A stretch of DNA of 64,000 nucleotides from positions 62,001-126,000 of the forward strand of contig NZ_JAFFZO010000012.1 in the NCBI RefSeq assembly GCF_016924145.1. The letters run 5' to 3'. The translations under genes were made by a program, and so were the position numbers. Below, one piece after another: positions 26,975-36,296 of this stretch; position 1 is the first letter of the stretch, and each line of letters opens with the position of its first letter. The notes under the pieces were generated by a model. That model saw only the letters and a program-made list of their open reading frames with translations, was not told the DNA's origin and ran no database searches. This stretch comes from Amphritea pacifica. GTDB taxonomy: Bacteria > Pseudomonadota > Gammaproteobacteria > Pseudomonadales > Balneatricaceae.

Positions 26975-28198
26975 ATGACAACATCACCCACATACTGGCA
27001 CTCGCGATTACAGCAGCTTGATCAGCAACTTGTTGCCACGGCACACCTGTGGCGGCCGCAGCCATTTAAGCTGCACCGGCCCGAGTGGTGTAATCACTAT
27101 CCTGAGCTGACAGAAGCGTTGCTGGCACTGGATGAACGGCAACTGGCCTGCCTTAATCATGACTCCGAAGCGCTGCAGGACTGGATCGGCCACTACCTGC
27201 CGCAGATCGCATCCCTGCGGCAGTTATGCCGCTTACCTGAGCGTTCGTCAGCTGAATACTGCCCCCCGGAGAACCGCTTTTTTGATGGTATGCCCGGACG
27301 CAAACGGACGCAGATCGAAGCGTTTGCCCGGGGGATCGGGCCGGTGCAATCACCACTGCTCGAATGGTGCGGCGGCAAAGGGCATCTGGGTCGCCTGCTG
27401 GGGCGGAGCTGGCAACAACCGGTGACCACCCTGGAATGGAACGCTGAACTGTGTCGTATGGGTGAACAGCAGGCCCGGCGCCTGAATATTCCTCAACAGT
27501 TCAGGGTGATCGATCTGTTACAGCCGGATCTTCAGTTGAAAGCTGCGGGCCATCACGCTATCGCTCTGCATGCGTGCGGTGAGCTGCATCGCACACTGGA
27601 ACGGGTTGCGATTGATCAGCATCTGGATGCGCTGGATCTGGTGCCCTGTTGTTATGCGTTTGGCGTTGAACATCGATACCGGCCGAGAACCGCGGGCTTA
27701 TCACTGCAGCTGAGCCGGGATGACCTGCGTCTGGCGGTCACCGAAACCGTGACCGCCGGTCAGCGGGAAGTGCTCAGCCGTGACCGGGAGATGGCCTGGA
27801 AACTGGGCTATATTGAACTACGCAACCGGGTGCAGGGCAGTGACCAGTATCGACCCATGAAACCGGTATCAAAACCCTGGCTACAGCTCAGTTATAGCGA
27901 GTTTTGTCATAAGCTCGCTGAGCGCGAACAGTTTCAACTGCCTGTAGAAACACAATGGGCAGCAGCGGAAGCACTTGGCTGGCGGCGTTATGATGCCGTG
28001 ATGCGTTTATCACTGCTGCGCAACTGTTTTCGCCGGGCGATTGAGCTCTGGCTGGTGTTGGATCTGGCCTGCGATCTTGAGTCCCATGGCTATCATGTTG
28101 AGCTGGGTACCTTCTGTGATCGCTCCGTCACACCGCGCAATATTATGCTTTCAGCCCGAAAAAGGGAGTCCAGAAGTGAAATCAGAAACACTGACTGA
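26975..28198 (+). CDS. SAM-dependent methyltransferase (METTL25-like domain)
   Basis: This is a 407-residue protein with a Rossmann methyltransferase core in the middle. LLEWCGGKGHLGRLLG is the SAM-binding loop, TLEWNAEL is the acidic end of strand 2, and LDLVPCCYAFG is a PCCY motif typical of the METTL25/RRNAD1-type group. The N-terminal region (about 1-130) and the C-terminal helical region are specific to this group. The substrate is unknown, possibly RNA or protein. Its 3' end overlaps the UDG-family gene by 23 bases, suggesting translational coupling. Confidence 0.8.
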   Translation: MTTSPTYWHSRLQQLDQQLVATAHLWRPQPFKLHRPEWCNHYPELTEALLALDERQLACLNHDSEALQDWIGHYLPQIASLRQLCRLPERSSAEYCPPENRFFDGMPGRKRTQIEAFARGIGPVQSPLLEWCGGKGHLGRLLGRSWQQPVTTLEWNAELCRMGEQQARRLNIPQQFRVIDLLQPDLQLKAAGHHAIALHACGELHRTLERVAIDQHLDALDLVPCCYAFGVEHRYRPRTAGLSLQLSRDDLRLAVTETVTAGQREVLSRDREMAWKLGYIELRNRVQGSDQYRPMKPVSKPWLQLSYSEFCHKLAEREQFQLPVETQWAAAEALGWRRYDAVMRLSLLRNCFRRAIELWLVLDLACDLESHGYHVELGTFCDRSVTPRNIMLSARKRESRSEIRNTD

Positions 28199-28784
28199 TG
28201 AGCAACTGATTGCCCGTATCAAAGCCTGCGATCTCTGTCTGCCCCATCTGCCGGATGGCGTGCGTCCGGTATTCCAGTTTGATCCCGGCGCAAGGATTTT
28301 AGTCGCTGCTCAGGCCCCTGGCCGGCGGGTGCATGAAACCGGCATCCCCTTCAACGACCCCAGTGGTGAACGTTTACGGGAGTGGATGGGGATCAGTGCT
28401 GAAATCTTCTACGATCCGAAACAATTGGCGATCCTGCCGATGGGATTCTGTTTTCCCGGCACGGGTAAGTCGGGTGACCTGCCGCCACGCAAAGAGTGCG
28501 CACCCCAATGGCGCCAGCAACTGCTGGACCGTCTGCCCAACCTGCAACTGATACTGGTGATCGGCCAGTATGCCCAGGCCTGGCATCTGCAAGAGAAGGG
28601 ATCAGTCACAGAGATCGTTTCCCGCTGGCGGGATTATTGTTGTCAGGGCCAGTCCCCGGCAGTGTTCCCCATGCCTCATCCCAGCCCCAGAAATAACATC
28701 TGGCTGAAACGCAACCCGTGGTTCGAAGCGGAGTTGGTGCCGGAGCTGCAGAAGCGGGTGAGGGAAATAGTTGCTAGTGGTTAG
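28176..28784 (+). CDS. Uracil-DNA glycosylase superfamily protein
   Basis: This 202-residue protein starts at the GTG at 28176, with GGGAG ahead of it inside the upstream gene. The UDG fold signatures are AAQAPGRRVHETGIPFNDPSG (motif A region, with Asn-Asp) and the late HPSPRN motif (motif B). A CDLC pair near the N-terminus recalls the [4Fe-4S] ligands of family 4/5 enzymes, but the spacing of the other two cysteines is not obvious. DNA repair or a related base-excision role is likely; substrate specificity is unknown. Confidence 0.82.
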   Translation: MKSETLTDEQLIARIKACDLCLPHLPDGVRPVFQFDPGARILVAAQAPGRRVHETGIPFNDPSGERLREWMGISAEIFYDPKQLAILPMGFCFPGTGKSGDLPPRKECAPQWRQQLLDRLPNLQLILVIGQYAQAWHLQEKGSVTEIVSRWRDYCCQGQSPAVFPMPHPSPRNNIWLKRNPWFEAELVPELQKRVREIVASG

Positions 28785-28807
28785 ACCGCAACGAAGAGCG
28801 CGTTGCT

Positions 28808-28842
28808 TGCTAGACGTCGCTACGCGACTTGTTAGAAAAAGC
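28808..28842 (+). repeat. Left arm of inverted repeat flanking the 29-30 kb gene
   Basis: The core GCTAGACGTCGCTACGCGAC, followed by TTGTTAGAAAAAGC, is repeated in reverse orientation at 30145-30202 with one central mismatch and some inserted bases. It contains an internal hairpin GTCGC-TAC-GCGAC. Confidence 0.75.
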
Positions 28843-28879
28843 ATACAGCAAAGAGACATATTGGTTTTATCTTTGCTAC

Positions 28880-28912
28880 TGTGGGAGGCGCGCCCTCGCG
28901 GCGGCTATAGCT
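28880..28912 (+). repeat. REP-like GC-rich palindromic segment
   Basis: A GC-rich run (TGTGGGAGGCGCGCCCTCGC and following) with imperfect dyad symmetry stands out from AT-rich surroundings and has the general look of a Pseudomonas-type REP element. A single copy is seen in this window. Confidence 0.35.
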
Positions 28913-28985
28913 ATACACTGCGTCTTTATCGAAATAATCAATTAAGCAGTCCTATTGTTCCTTATTTTGCTTTTGGTTGCTTGTT

Positions 28986-29939
28986 TTACTCTTTTCCACG
29001 ATCAATCATAAGTCCTTTTGGTTTTGATAACTCGCAAAACTCTTCGGCTGTGTATTTCATTATAAGCGCTGAAATACCACTGGCTAATAGAGGAATTCCG
29101 ATTTTGAAATCCCCCATCGTGGTGACCACAGCAGCAGAGAAATATCCTTCGTTAAACACTTTTGGGACTCGGTTTTTCCAAAGCTTGTAAATAGTACTAT
29201 CTGGATTACAGAAAGTTTTCCAAGCAATACGTTTGATTATTCCAAAGGCCGTTTTGCCAATTTTTTGTGGTTCTTCAGCTTTATCAGGTGAAGGTAGAAG
29301 CTTTCTATCTGGGGGAGGGAGTTGATTTAGCGAATAGGCTCTTACATCTCTCAAAAGGTCAATGCTTGCTGTTGGGATAGAGTTACCTATAAATTGAAAG
29401 ATTTCAGTGTCAGAGTTACGCTGAATTAGTAATACTGCTTTTGCTTGAATCTCTTCAATATTCATTGCTAAGTCATTTGTACCAATCAGCTCGGTTAGAA
29501 TACATTCCTCTTCAATTCGCTCAATCAGGCGCTTTTGGAATTGATGCTTTGTTCTTTCAGAGCTTATATTATTGATTTTCTCTATAACTTCTTTGATTAA
29601 AGTTTTGGCTGTGGAAGTATCTTTAGATCTTAAATGGCACACTGCCAATAGGCTTGAGGCTTCTAAATATAAGCGAGTATTAGAAGCCGATAATTTTCTT
29701 ATTCCAATAAATCCTCTTTGAGCATAAGAAATTCTGTTGGCATCTAAGCAAGATTCGAAAGCCCAAAGTTTTGCACGTAGCAATCTATGGTGCTTTCTCC
29801 ATTCATTAGGGAATAGTCTTTGAATTTGTGTTGCTAATTCAATCGCCTTATCCGTATCACCAGAGTGAACAGCTCTTTTAAGCTTCAATTCCAAAGGTTT
29901 GAGCTTGCTTAACTGATATTCTGTAAGTTTTGAGTTCAT
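28986..29939 (-). CDS. AT-rich orphan gene, helical-repeat protein with C-terminal hydrophobic segment
   Basis: This is a 317-residue protein of no family I recognise. The N-terminal 160 residues look like an all-helical TPR-type solenoid (AVHSGDTDKAIELATQIQRL; later LYLEASSLLAVCHLRSKDT). The middle is charged. Residues about 270-295 are hydrophobic (IGIPLLASGISALIM) and may anchor the C-terminus in a membrane. Base composition and codon use are clearly more AT-rich than the neighbours, and the gene lies between inverted repeats, so it was probably acquired. AGAGGGA precedes the ATG. Confidence 0.7.
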   Translation of the reverse strand: MNSKLTEYQLSKLKPLELKLKRAVHSGDTDKAIELATQIQRLFPNEWRKHHRLLRAKLWAFESCLDANRISYAQRGFIGIRKLSASNTRLYLEASSLLAVCHLRSKDTSTAKTLIKEVIEKINNISSERTKHQFQKRLIERIEEECILTELIGTNDLAMNIEEIQAKAVLLIQRNSDTEIFQFIGNSIPTASIDLLRDVRAYSLNQLPPPDRKLLPSPDKAEEPQKIGKTAFGIIKRIAWKTFCNPDSTIYKLWKNRVPKVFNEGYFSAAVVTTMGDFKIGIPLLASGISALIMKYTAEEFCELSKPKGLMIDRGKE

Positions 29940-30100
29940 TCTTCCCTCTAGAACCTAACAGCTAGTTTAGAAGTTATATTCTACAGAATAATGAACTGTA
30001 GTGACTGCTTCTCTGACCTTATCTGCTTTCAAGCATAAGTCTTGTGATTCAAATAAATCAAAAAGCCTAATTTTTCATTGAAATGAACGTCTCAAAACAA

Positions 30101-30128
30101 AAAAGAGAGCCAATGGCTCTCTTCTCTT
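30101..30128 (-). terminator. Likely terminator of the hem operon
   Basis: The hairpin GAGAGCC-AAT-GGCTCTC with A/T flanks is followed on the minus strand by TTTTTTG. It is 115-140 bases beyond the hemY stop, with the repeat arm in between. It could also act for plus-strand readthrough. Confidence 0.65.
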
Positions 30129-30144
30129 TATGCTTTTTTCTTTC

Positions 30145-30202
30145 CGCTTTTTCTAGCTACTAACAACTAACAACTAGCAAGTCGCGAAGCGACGTCTAGC
30201 TA
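30145..30202 (-). repeat. Right arm of inverted repeat flanking the 29-30 kb gene
   Basis: Read on the minus strand this matches the left arm at 28808-28842: GCTAGACGTCGCTTCGCGAC, then extra TTAGTTG-type units, then CTAGAAAAAGC. Together with the left arm it delimits about 1.4 kb between the UDG-family gene and hemY. Confidence 0.75.
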
Positions 30203-30241
30203 CTGCCTTTAAACAGTGCTTTTTTGCTGCGTTCTAGCGAC

Positions 30242-31498
30242 TCATAACGCCGTCAGCTTCGTCCCTTTCTGCGGTAGTGGTAGTGCAGGTAATCCCCCGC
30301 CGATAACCCCCAGATGCTTTTCCATTAGCTGGCGCATTTTGTCGGTTTCGCCGAGGTTTTTCAGCAGTCTTGCCAGTTCGCTCAGGGTTTCGGCTCTGGG
30401 GCTTTGCTCCAGGCTTTGCTCGAAGTAGGTGATCGCTTTGCCCCAGTGCTGGTTACGTTGTGACAGGCGTCCCAGGGTTAGCAGCAGATCGGGGTTGAGC
30501 GGGTCATCTTTGAGCCAGCTGCGGGCAGTCTCCAGCTGTTTCTTCGGGTTGTCCCCTTCGATGCGGCCATAAAGGTTGACCAGCTCGTTGTCCCAGTTGC
30601 GCTTGATCAGGTCACGGATCACCGGTTCCGCTTTGGCTTCTGCGCCGATGCTCACCAGCAGACGGGTATAGTGGCGGGCCAGTTGATCGTCCTGGGTCAA
30701 TTGACCGGGCATGTTATGCCAGGTTTCTGCCAGGGCTTTGCGCTTCTCGTCGGAGGAGGCGCTGTCCGGCAGGACGATACTCAGCTCCAGCAGTTTCTGG
30801 TAGCACAGCTGTTCGGTTTGCAGCAGCTTTTCAGGTTTCAGCGCTTTGTTTTTGCGCAGCTCCGGGATCAGTGCCTGCAGTGACTGCCAGTCGTTCAGTT
30901 GAATGTAAACCTTGCGTAGCAGCTTCATCACGTAGGTGTTTTTCGGCGCTTTTTGACGCAGGCTGAGCAGGGTAGCCAGACTGGGCTCCAGTTGTCCCCG
31001 GGCTAACTGGGTCTGCGCCTGATTGATGCCAACCGTGATCTCTGCTTCCGGTGTGGAGGCTCTGGCTTTTTGCAGCAGTTCGTCACAGGCTTTTTCATCG
31101 CCCTGTTCCTGAGCTGCATGGGCAGCCGCCAGATAGTTGATGAGTGGCAGGTCGGCATTATCCGCAGAGATGGAGAGCAAACGCTGTGCCTTCCACCAGT
31201 TACCTTCTGATAGGGCGATCAGGCCTTTAAGGGTTTTGTCATGGGCGATGCGGCTTTTACGACTGCCGCTCCAGAGACGCAGATGTGCACCTGATTTGAG
31301 AGAGCGCTTGAACAGGTTGATGCCCCAGTGCAGGGCGAAAAACAGTGCGACGATCAGTACCAGAAAGACCCACAGGCTCATCTCAACGGTGGTCTGGCCG
31401 TAGGCAAACAGGGTATAGCCGGAATCCTGGATCATCTTCTGACCGATCCAGGTACCGGCAAACATAAAGGCCAGCAGCAGGATAAATATGCGTTTCAT
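30242..31498 (-). CDS. hemY: HemY, TPR-containing inner-membrane protein
   Basis: This is a 418-residue protein with two N-terminal membrane helices (about 1-20 and 40-62) and a cytosolic or periplasmic TPR-rich region (ALSEGNWWKAQRLLSISADNA and later SLATLLSLRQKAPKN). HemY is encoded with the early tetrapyrrole genes in gammaproteobacteria and its exact role is uncertain; it is thought to organise heme enzymes. Its ATG overlaps the hemX stop by one base, so translation is probably coupled. It is the last gene of hemCDXY. Confidence 0.93.
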   Translation of the reverse strand: MKRIFILLLAFMFAGTWIGQKMIQDSGYTLFAYGQTTVEMSLWVFLVLIVALFFALHWGINLFKRSLKSGAHLRLWSGSRKSRIAHDKTLKGLIALSEGNWWKAQRLLSISADNADLPLINYLAAAHAAQEQGDEKACDELLQKARASTPEAEITVGINQAQTQLARGQLEPSLATLLSLRQKAPKNTYVMKLLRKVYIQLNDWQSLQALIPELRKNKALKPEKLLQTEQLCYQKLLELSIVLPDSASSDEKRKALAETWHNMPGQLTQDDQLARHYTRLLVSIGAEAKAEPVIRDLIKRNWDNELVNLYGRIEGDNPKKQLETARSWLKDDPLNPDLLLTLGRLSQRNQHWGKAITYFEQSLEQSPRAETLSELARLLKNLGETDKMRQLMEKHLGVIGGGLPALPLPQKGTKLTAL

Positions 31499-32793
31499 CA
31501 GGCAGCCCCCTCTTTCAGCTTGCGCATCTCTTTGAGGTAGCTCTTCAGGGCTTTCAGTGATCCGGAGATATCCGGCATCTGCGGAGCCACTTCAACCTGT
31601 TCCAGGTCTTTCAGGGCTTTCAGCAGGGCCTGGGTATTACTGTGGTTCTGTTCAAAGTAAGTCCCCACCCACTGCTGCGCCTTTGTCAGGCTGTTGAGGT
31701 AGCTTTTCGGTTTCCGTTGCAGCAGCGACAGTTGTGCCTGCTCCAGCATCAGGTGCAGGTTTTGCTGCAGATAGTAACTTTGCTGCGGGGACAGCAGCGG
31801 TTCGACTGGCTCGCTGCGATCCTGAATAACGATCAGTTTGCTGGCTTTATCGGACAGTGTTGCCCAGGCCTGCTTGATATCGGCACTCCAGCTGGCGGCA
31901 AACTCCTCGCTGTTCACCTGATCCAGCAGCTCCGGCAGTTTGTGTTGTTCGGTCAGCGGAATCACCTGCAACTGATCCACCTGTGTGCTGAGTGCTCCCA
32001 GACGCAGGAACACGCCTTCGGTATCCAGTTGAGGCACCGCTTCCAGTGCAGCAATATCGGCGGCGACTGCTTTGCGAATATCGTAGATGGTGACATCGTC
32101 GGTTTCGCTGAGAATCTTATCGGCGGAGCGCAACAGTTGCAGTGCGCCGTTTGGTGTTTGCTCCATCAGCACCCGCTGGTTGGCCAGTCGCAACAGATAT
32201 TCGACTTCGGCCAGCAGCCAGTCAGCCCGGTCATTCTTTTGTGCTGCGGTGACCTGTTGAATACTGCGGGTCAGGCGGTCCTGAAGCTCGTTGATATTGG
32301 CCTGATCCTGGGTTGATTTACTCTGCAGGGCTGACAATTTCTGATTCAGTGCCCCGAGTTGCTGATTAAACTGCTGCTGGCTTTTCTCCAGAGTACCGCT
32401 CAGTTCAGCAGCGGCATCTTGCCGGGTCTGCTGCAGCTGGTTTTTTTCCTGCAGTTGCAGCCAGTAGAGATAGCCGACCCCGGCCAGGGCGATCAGTGCC
32501 AGCAACAGCGCGATGCGGCCGGCCCAGCTGGCTTTCTGTTTTGGCTGCTCTTTTACCGGAGGTTCTTTCACCGGTGCTTCAGTTGCGTGTGGCGCTTCCT
32601 GTTTTGGCTTACCCGCAGTCGGTTTCTCTGGCTTCTCTGCAGCAGTTTTCTTTGTCTCTGATGGCTCTTCAGCTTGCGACTCTGCAGTATCAGGCTTATT
32701 GGCGGGGGCGTTCTCCTTTTCGATCAGCTCTCCCTCAATCACTTCTTCTGGTTTTTCTGAAGTGGCTGGATTGTTATTCCCGCTTTTTTTCAT
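31498..32793 (-). CDS. hemX: HemX, membrane-anchored uroporphyrinogen-III C-methyltransferase-like protein
   Basis: This is a 431-residue protein. Residues 1-90 are Glu/Lys/Pro/Ala-rich and cytosolic. One membrane helix (about 91-110, WAGRIALLLALIALAGVGYLY region) follows, then a long coiled coil (about 115-200) and a helical C-terminal domain. Despite the database name it lacks a methyltransferase fold and its role in heme synthesis is not settled. It overlaps hemD by four bases and hemY by one, consistent with an operon. Confidence 0.93.
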   Translation of the reverse strand: MKKSGNNNPATSEKPEEVIEGELIEKENAPANKPDTAESQAEEPSETKKTAAEKPEKPTAGKPKQEAPHATEAPVKEPPVKEQPKQKASWAGRIALLLALIALAGVGYLYWLQLQEKNQLQQTRQDAAAELSGTLEKSQQQFNQQLGALNQKLSALQSKSTQDQANINELQDRLTRSIQQVTAAQKNDRADWLLAEVEYLLRLANQRVLMEQTPNGALQLLRSADKILSETDDVTIYDIRKAVAADIAALEAVPQLDTEGVFLRLGALSTQVDQLQVIPLTEQHKLPELLDQVNSEEFAASWSADIKQAWATLSDKASKLIVIQDRSEPVEPLLSPQQSYYLQQNLHLMLEQAQLSLLQRKPKSYLNSLTKAQQWVGTYFEQNHSNTQALLKALKDLEQVEVAPQMPDISGSLKALKSYLKEMRKLKEGAA

Positions 32794-33572
32794 GTTCTGT
32801 CATCCATATCGATAGTCGATAAAACTGTTTCTGCCATGGCCTGATTATCCGGCCCGCTGGCGGTAATAACCCGAGTATAGCCTAACTCGTTTGCAATTCG
32901 GGCAACTCGCTCACTGGGTACCACCAATGTTGTACGCTGCAGCGTCTTGAGACCGTGCTCAGATATGAGTTTTGTCAGATTGTTGAGTGCTTCTCCGCTG
33001 GTCAGTAACACCGCAGCAAAGGGTTTTTCTCCGATAGTACTGCTGATCTGTCTGGAGGTATAGGGGGGGAGACTGCGCCGGTAGAGATCAGCATAATCAA
33101 CCCGGGCACCGCGCTGGCTGAGTTGTTGCGCCAGGGTTTCCCGTCCCCCGGCGCCGCGCATAATTAAGACCCGGTGTTCGTCAACCTGCTGCAGTTGTGG
33201 CAGGGATAGCAGCGCCTCGGAGTCATAGCCTGCGGCTGACTGAAGGGCGGTAATACCATAGGTTTCCAGCTTAATTGCTGTTTGACGGCCGATAGCCAGC
33301 CATTGAATGCCTATCGGTAGCTGCGGCCAGTACTGGTCGATCAGATCCATCCCGGCGGTGACTGCATTGGCGCTGATAAAGATCACCGAGTGGTAGAGAT
33401 CCAGATCCATAATCCGGCTTTTTAAAAGAGCGAAGCCCGGATCAGATTCGTTCACCGGGGTGATTTCCAGCAATGGCAACTGAACTGGGTCAAGCCCAAG
33501 ACTGGTGAGCAACTCGGCCTGCCCGGCGGCCTGGTGCGCGGGGCGGGTGACCAGTATCCGGGGGTTAGCCAT
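32790..33572 (-). CDS. hemD: Uroporphyrinogen-III synthase
   Basis: This 260-residue enzyme closes hydroxymethylbilane into uroporphyrinogen III with inversion of ring D. It starts at the ATG at 33572 ([20 protein letters not shown]), eight bases inside the end of hemC; the open frame further upstream is a shadow of hemC. Recognisable parts are [23 protein letters not shown] and [11 protein letters not shown]. The sequence is weakly conserved across species, but the position in hemCDXY makes the call firm. Confidence 0.94.
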   Translation of the reverse strand: MANPRILVTRPAHQAAGQAELLTSLGLDPVQLPLLEITPVNESDPGFALLKSRIMDLDLYHSVIFISANAVTAGMDLIDQYWPQLPIGIQWLAIGRQTAIKLETYGITALQSAAGYDSEALLSLPQLQQVDEHRVLIMRGAGGRETLAQQLSQRGARVDYADLYRRSLPPYTSRQISSTIGEKPFAAVLLTSGEALNNLTKLISEHGLKTLQRTTLVVPSERVARIANELGYTRVITASGPDNQAMAETVLSTIDMDDRT

Positions 33573-34506
33573 TCTGCTGATAAACGTCTGCCAGAATCTT
33601 ATCGGCACCGGCTGCCAGCAGGCGTTCTGCCAGTTCGATCCCCATCGCTTCAGCATTATCCGGGCTGTTGCGTAACTCATCCCGCAGGACCTGAGTTCCA
33701 TCGGTGCTGGCTACCAGACCGCGCAGGTACAGTTCATCACCGGCTTCATTGAGGGTGGCATAACAGGCGATAGGTACCTGACAGCCGCCTTCCAGACGAC
33801 GGTTCATGGCCCGCTCGGCGGTGACGCGGTAGGCGGTTTGCTGATCATGCAGCGGTTTGAGCAGTTCGATAGTGGTTGCATCATCGCTGCGACACTCGAT
33901 GCCCACGGCGCCCTGGCCTCCGGCCGGAAGGCTCTCTTCCGGGGTGATCTCGCTGGCGATCCGGTCGGCCATCTCAAGGCGCAGCAGACCTGCAGTTGCC
34001 AGGATAATTGCGTCGTACTGGCCTTCGTCCAGCTTGCGCAGACGGGTGTTGACGTTGCCCCGCAGGGTTTTGATCTGCAGATCGGGACGGGCGGCTTTCA
34101 GTTGTGCTTCCCGGCGCAGCGAGGAGGTGCCGACGACTGCCCCCTGAGGCAGTTCATCCACTGTTTTGTAGTGGTTAGAAACAAACGCATCGGTGGGCTT
34201 TTCCCGCGGGCAGATGACTGCCAGCCCCAGACCTTCAGGAAACTCCATGGGTACATCCTTCATGGAGTGTACGGCGATATCGGCTTCATTGGCCAGCATT
34301 GCAACTTCCAGCTCTTTAACGAAAAGCCCCTTGCCGCCAATCTTCGATAGGGGGGAGTCCAGCAGTACATCCCCTTTGGTGGTAAACCCCATGAGTTCTA
34401 CCTTGATGCCGGGATGAAACTTCTCCAACTCAGCTTTAACATACTCCGCCTGCCACAGGGCGAGGGGGCTTTGACGGGTGGCGATACGGACTACTTTATC
34501 GGTCAT
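33565..34506 (-). CDS. hemC: Porphobilinogen deaminase
   Basis: This enzyme polymerises four porphobilinogens into hydroxymethylbilane. The 313-residue protein has the typical start [39 protein letters not shown], the dipyrromethane-binding loop with Cys in [11 protein letters not shown], and [10 protein letters not shown]. It is the first gene of hemCDXY and diverges from argH across 185 bases. Confidence 0.97.
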   Translation of the reverse strand: MTDKVVRIATRQSPLALWQAEYVKAELEKFHPGIKVELMGFTTKGDVLLDSPLSKIGGKGLFVKELEVAMLANEADIAVHSMKDVPMEFPEGLGLAVICPREKPTDAFVSNHYKTVDELPQGAVVGTSSLRREAQLKAARPDLQIKTLRGNVNTRLRKLDEGQYDAIILATAGLLRLEMADRIASEITPEESLPAGGQGAVGIECRSDDATTIELLKPLHDQQTAYRVTAERAMNRRLEGGCQVPIACYATLNEAGDELYLRGLVASTDGTQVLRDELRNSPDNAEAMGIELAERLLAAGADKILADVYQQNG

Positions 34507-34596
34507 ACAGAATCCTGGAGGGCATTTGCCCGGTCAACTACGCAAAATAATTACCGATTTTAACAGATAAGCGGGCAGGTAACAGCTGATCGGACA

Positions 34597-34625
34597 TGCG
34601 GGAGGGGGGCAGGTTGCTGTATAAT
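34597..34625 (+). promoter_or_regulatory. Candidate argH promoter
   Basis: TATAAT at 34620-34625 is preceded by TGC at 34615-34617, but no good -35 hexamer is visible in the G-rich stretch upstream. It lies 67 bases before the argH start. The matching hemC promoter on the other strand is not evident. Confidence 0.4.
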
Positions 34626-34691
34626 GCCCGCCATTGATTCAGGACAAGATCCGCCAGCCATCGGCGCGGATGACAGATTTGAGGTTTCAGC

Positions 34692-36092
34692 ATGAGTGAA
34701 GAAAAAACTAACCAGCAATGGGGTGGCCGTTTTAATGAGCCAACGGATGCCTTTGTTGCCCGTTTTACGGCGTCGGTGCAGTTTGATCAGCGGATGTACA
34801 AGCAGGATATTCAGGGGTCAGTCGCCCATGCAAAAATGCTCACTAAGGTGGGGGTGCTGACCGAAGCCGAATGTGCCGATATTCTTCAGGGACTCAGTGA
34901 GATTGAGACCGATATTGATAATGGCAACTTCGAGTGGTCGATCGAGCTGGAAGATGTGCATATGAATATTGAAGCGGCGCTGACCAAAAAGATCGGCATC
35001 ACCGGTAAGAAACTGCATACCGGCCGCTCCCGCAACGATCAGGTTGCCACCGATATCCGCCTCTATGTACGTGATGAGATCGATAATGTGCTGGCTGAGA
35101 TCAGTCGTCTGCAGCAGGGGATTGTAGGCCTTGCCCGGCAGGAAGCGGATACTGTGATGCCCGGATTTACCCATCTGCAAACGGCTCAGCCAGTGACCTT
35201 TGGGCACCACCTGATGGCCTGGTTTGAAATGCTCAGTCGGGATTATGAGCGGTTTGTCGATTGTCGTAAGCGGGTTAATATTCTGCCGCTCGGTGCGGCG
35301 GCACTGGCTGGGACGACCTATCCTATTGACCGTCATATGACCACTGAACTGCTGGGTTTTACCGCTCCGACGGAGAACTCCCTGGATTCTGTCTCTGATC
35401 GTGACTTTGCTATCGAGTTTTGTGCGGCTTCCAGTGTGCTGATGATGCATATGACCCGCTACTCTGAAGAGCTGGTGATGTGGGCGTCGGCGCAGTTTAA
35501 CTTTATCAATCTGCCGGACCGCTTTTGCACCGGCTCCTCCATTATGCCGCAAAAGAAAAACCCGGATGTGCCCGAGCTGGTGCGCGGTAAGAGTGGTCGT
35601 GTCTATGGCCATCTGATGTCTTTGTTAACACTGATGAAGTCTCAGCCACTGGCTTACAACAAGGATAATCAGGAAGATAAAGAGCCACTGTTTGATGCGA
35701 TCGATACGGTCAAAGGTTGTCTGCGGGCTTTTGCCGATATGGTGCCGGCTATTGAAGCAAAACGAGACAATATGCGTGAAGCAGCGTTGCGGGGGTTCTC
35801 CACCGCTACCGATCTGGCTGACTACGTGGTACGCAAGGGGATTCCATTCCGTGATGCCCATGAAATTGTCGGCAAAGCGGTGGCTTACGGTATTCAGCAG
35901 AACAAGGATCTGGGAGAAATGACCCTGGAAGAGCTGCAACAGTTCTCCGGTCAGATCAGCGAAGATGTCTTCGATGTGCTGACACTGGATGGCTCTGTCA
36001 GTGCCCGTGATCATATAGGCGGTACCGCTCCGAATCAGGTACGCCAGGCCTGCGACCGGGCTGAACAGATGCTGTCACAACGTAGCAAATAG
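34692..36092 (+). CDS. argH: Argininosuccinate lyase
   Basis: This is the last step of arginine synthesis, cleaving argininosuccinate to arginine and fumarate. The 466-residue protein carries the superfamily signature [12 protein letters not shown] (here in [19 protein letters not shown]), [15 protein letters not shown], and [13 protein letters not shown]. The length is normal. GAGGT precedes the ATG. A terminator follows. It is alone here, as often in Pseudomonas-type genomes, where it also sits beside hemC. Confidence 0.98.
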   Translation: MSEEKTNQQWGGRFNEPTDAFVARFTASVQFDQRMYKQDIQGSVAHAKMLTKVGVLTEAECADILQGLSEIETDIDNGNFEWSIELEDVHMNIEAALTKKIGITGKKLHTGRSRNDQVATDIRLYVRDEIDNVLAEISRLQQGIVGLARQEADTVMPGFTHLQTAQPVTFGHHLMAWFEMLSRDYERFVDCRKRVNILPLGAAALAGTTYPIDRHMTTELLGFTAPTENSLDSVSDRDFAIEFCAASSVLMMHMTRYSEELVMWASAQFNFINLPDRFCTGSSIMPQKKNPDVPELVRGKSGRVYGHLMSLLTLMKSQPLAYNKDNQEDKEPLFDAIDTVKGCLRAFADMVPAIEAKRDNMREAALRGFSTATDLADYVVRKGIPFRDAHEIVGKAVAYGIQQNKDLGEMTLEELQQFSGQISEDVFDVLTLDGSVSARDHIGGTAPNQVRQACDRAEQMLSQRSK

Positions 36093-36111
36093 TAAAAATA
36101 CCGTATTGTCG

Positions 36112-36143
36112 AACCCGCTAAGGTGAGCCCTGGCGGGTTTTTT
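36112..36143 (+). terminator. Rho-independent terminator of argH
   Basis: The stem AACCCGC/GCGGGTT (36112-36118 with 36133-36139) is followed by a T run. It lies 20 bases after argH. Confidence 0.85.
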
Positions 36144-36296
36144 GTAGTTTTATTACCCAGCGTGGGATATACAGATAGGCCTTTAGTTGTATAACAGGGT
36201 AGATTAGTCGGATATCGGGTTGACCCTGAACTATATTTTCACGAGTTAACAGGCAAATAATAAATAATGGAATATTAACGGGCTGGCGGAGTTCAC

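Noticed and set aside
28808-30202. Integron attC sites or an insertion sequence around the AT-rich gene
   Set aside because: The arms lack the attC core pattern and there is no transposase or integrase reading frame inside.
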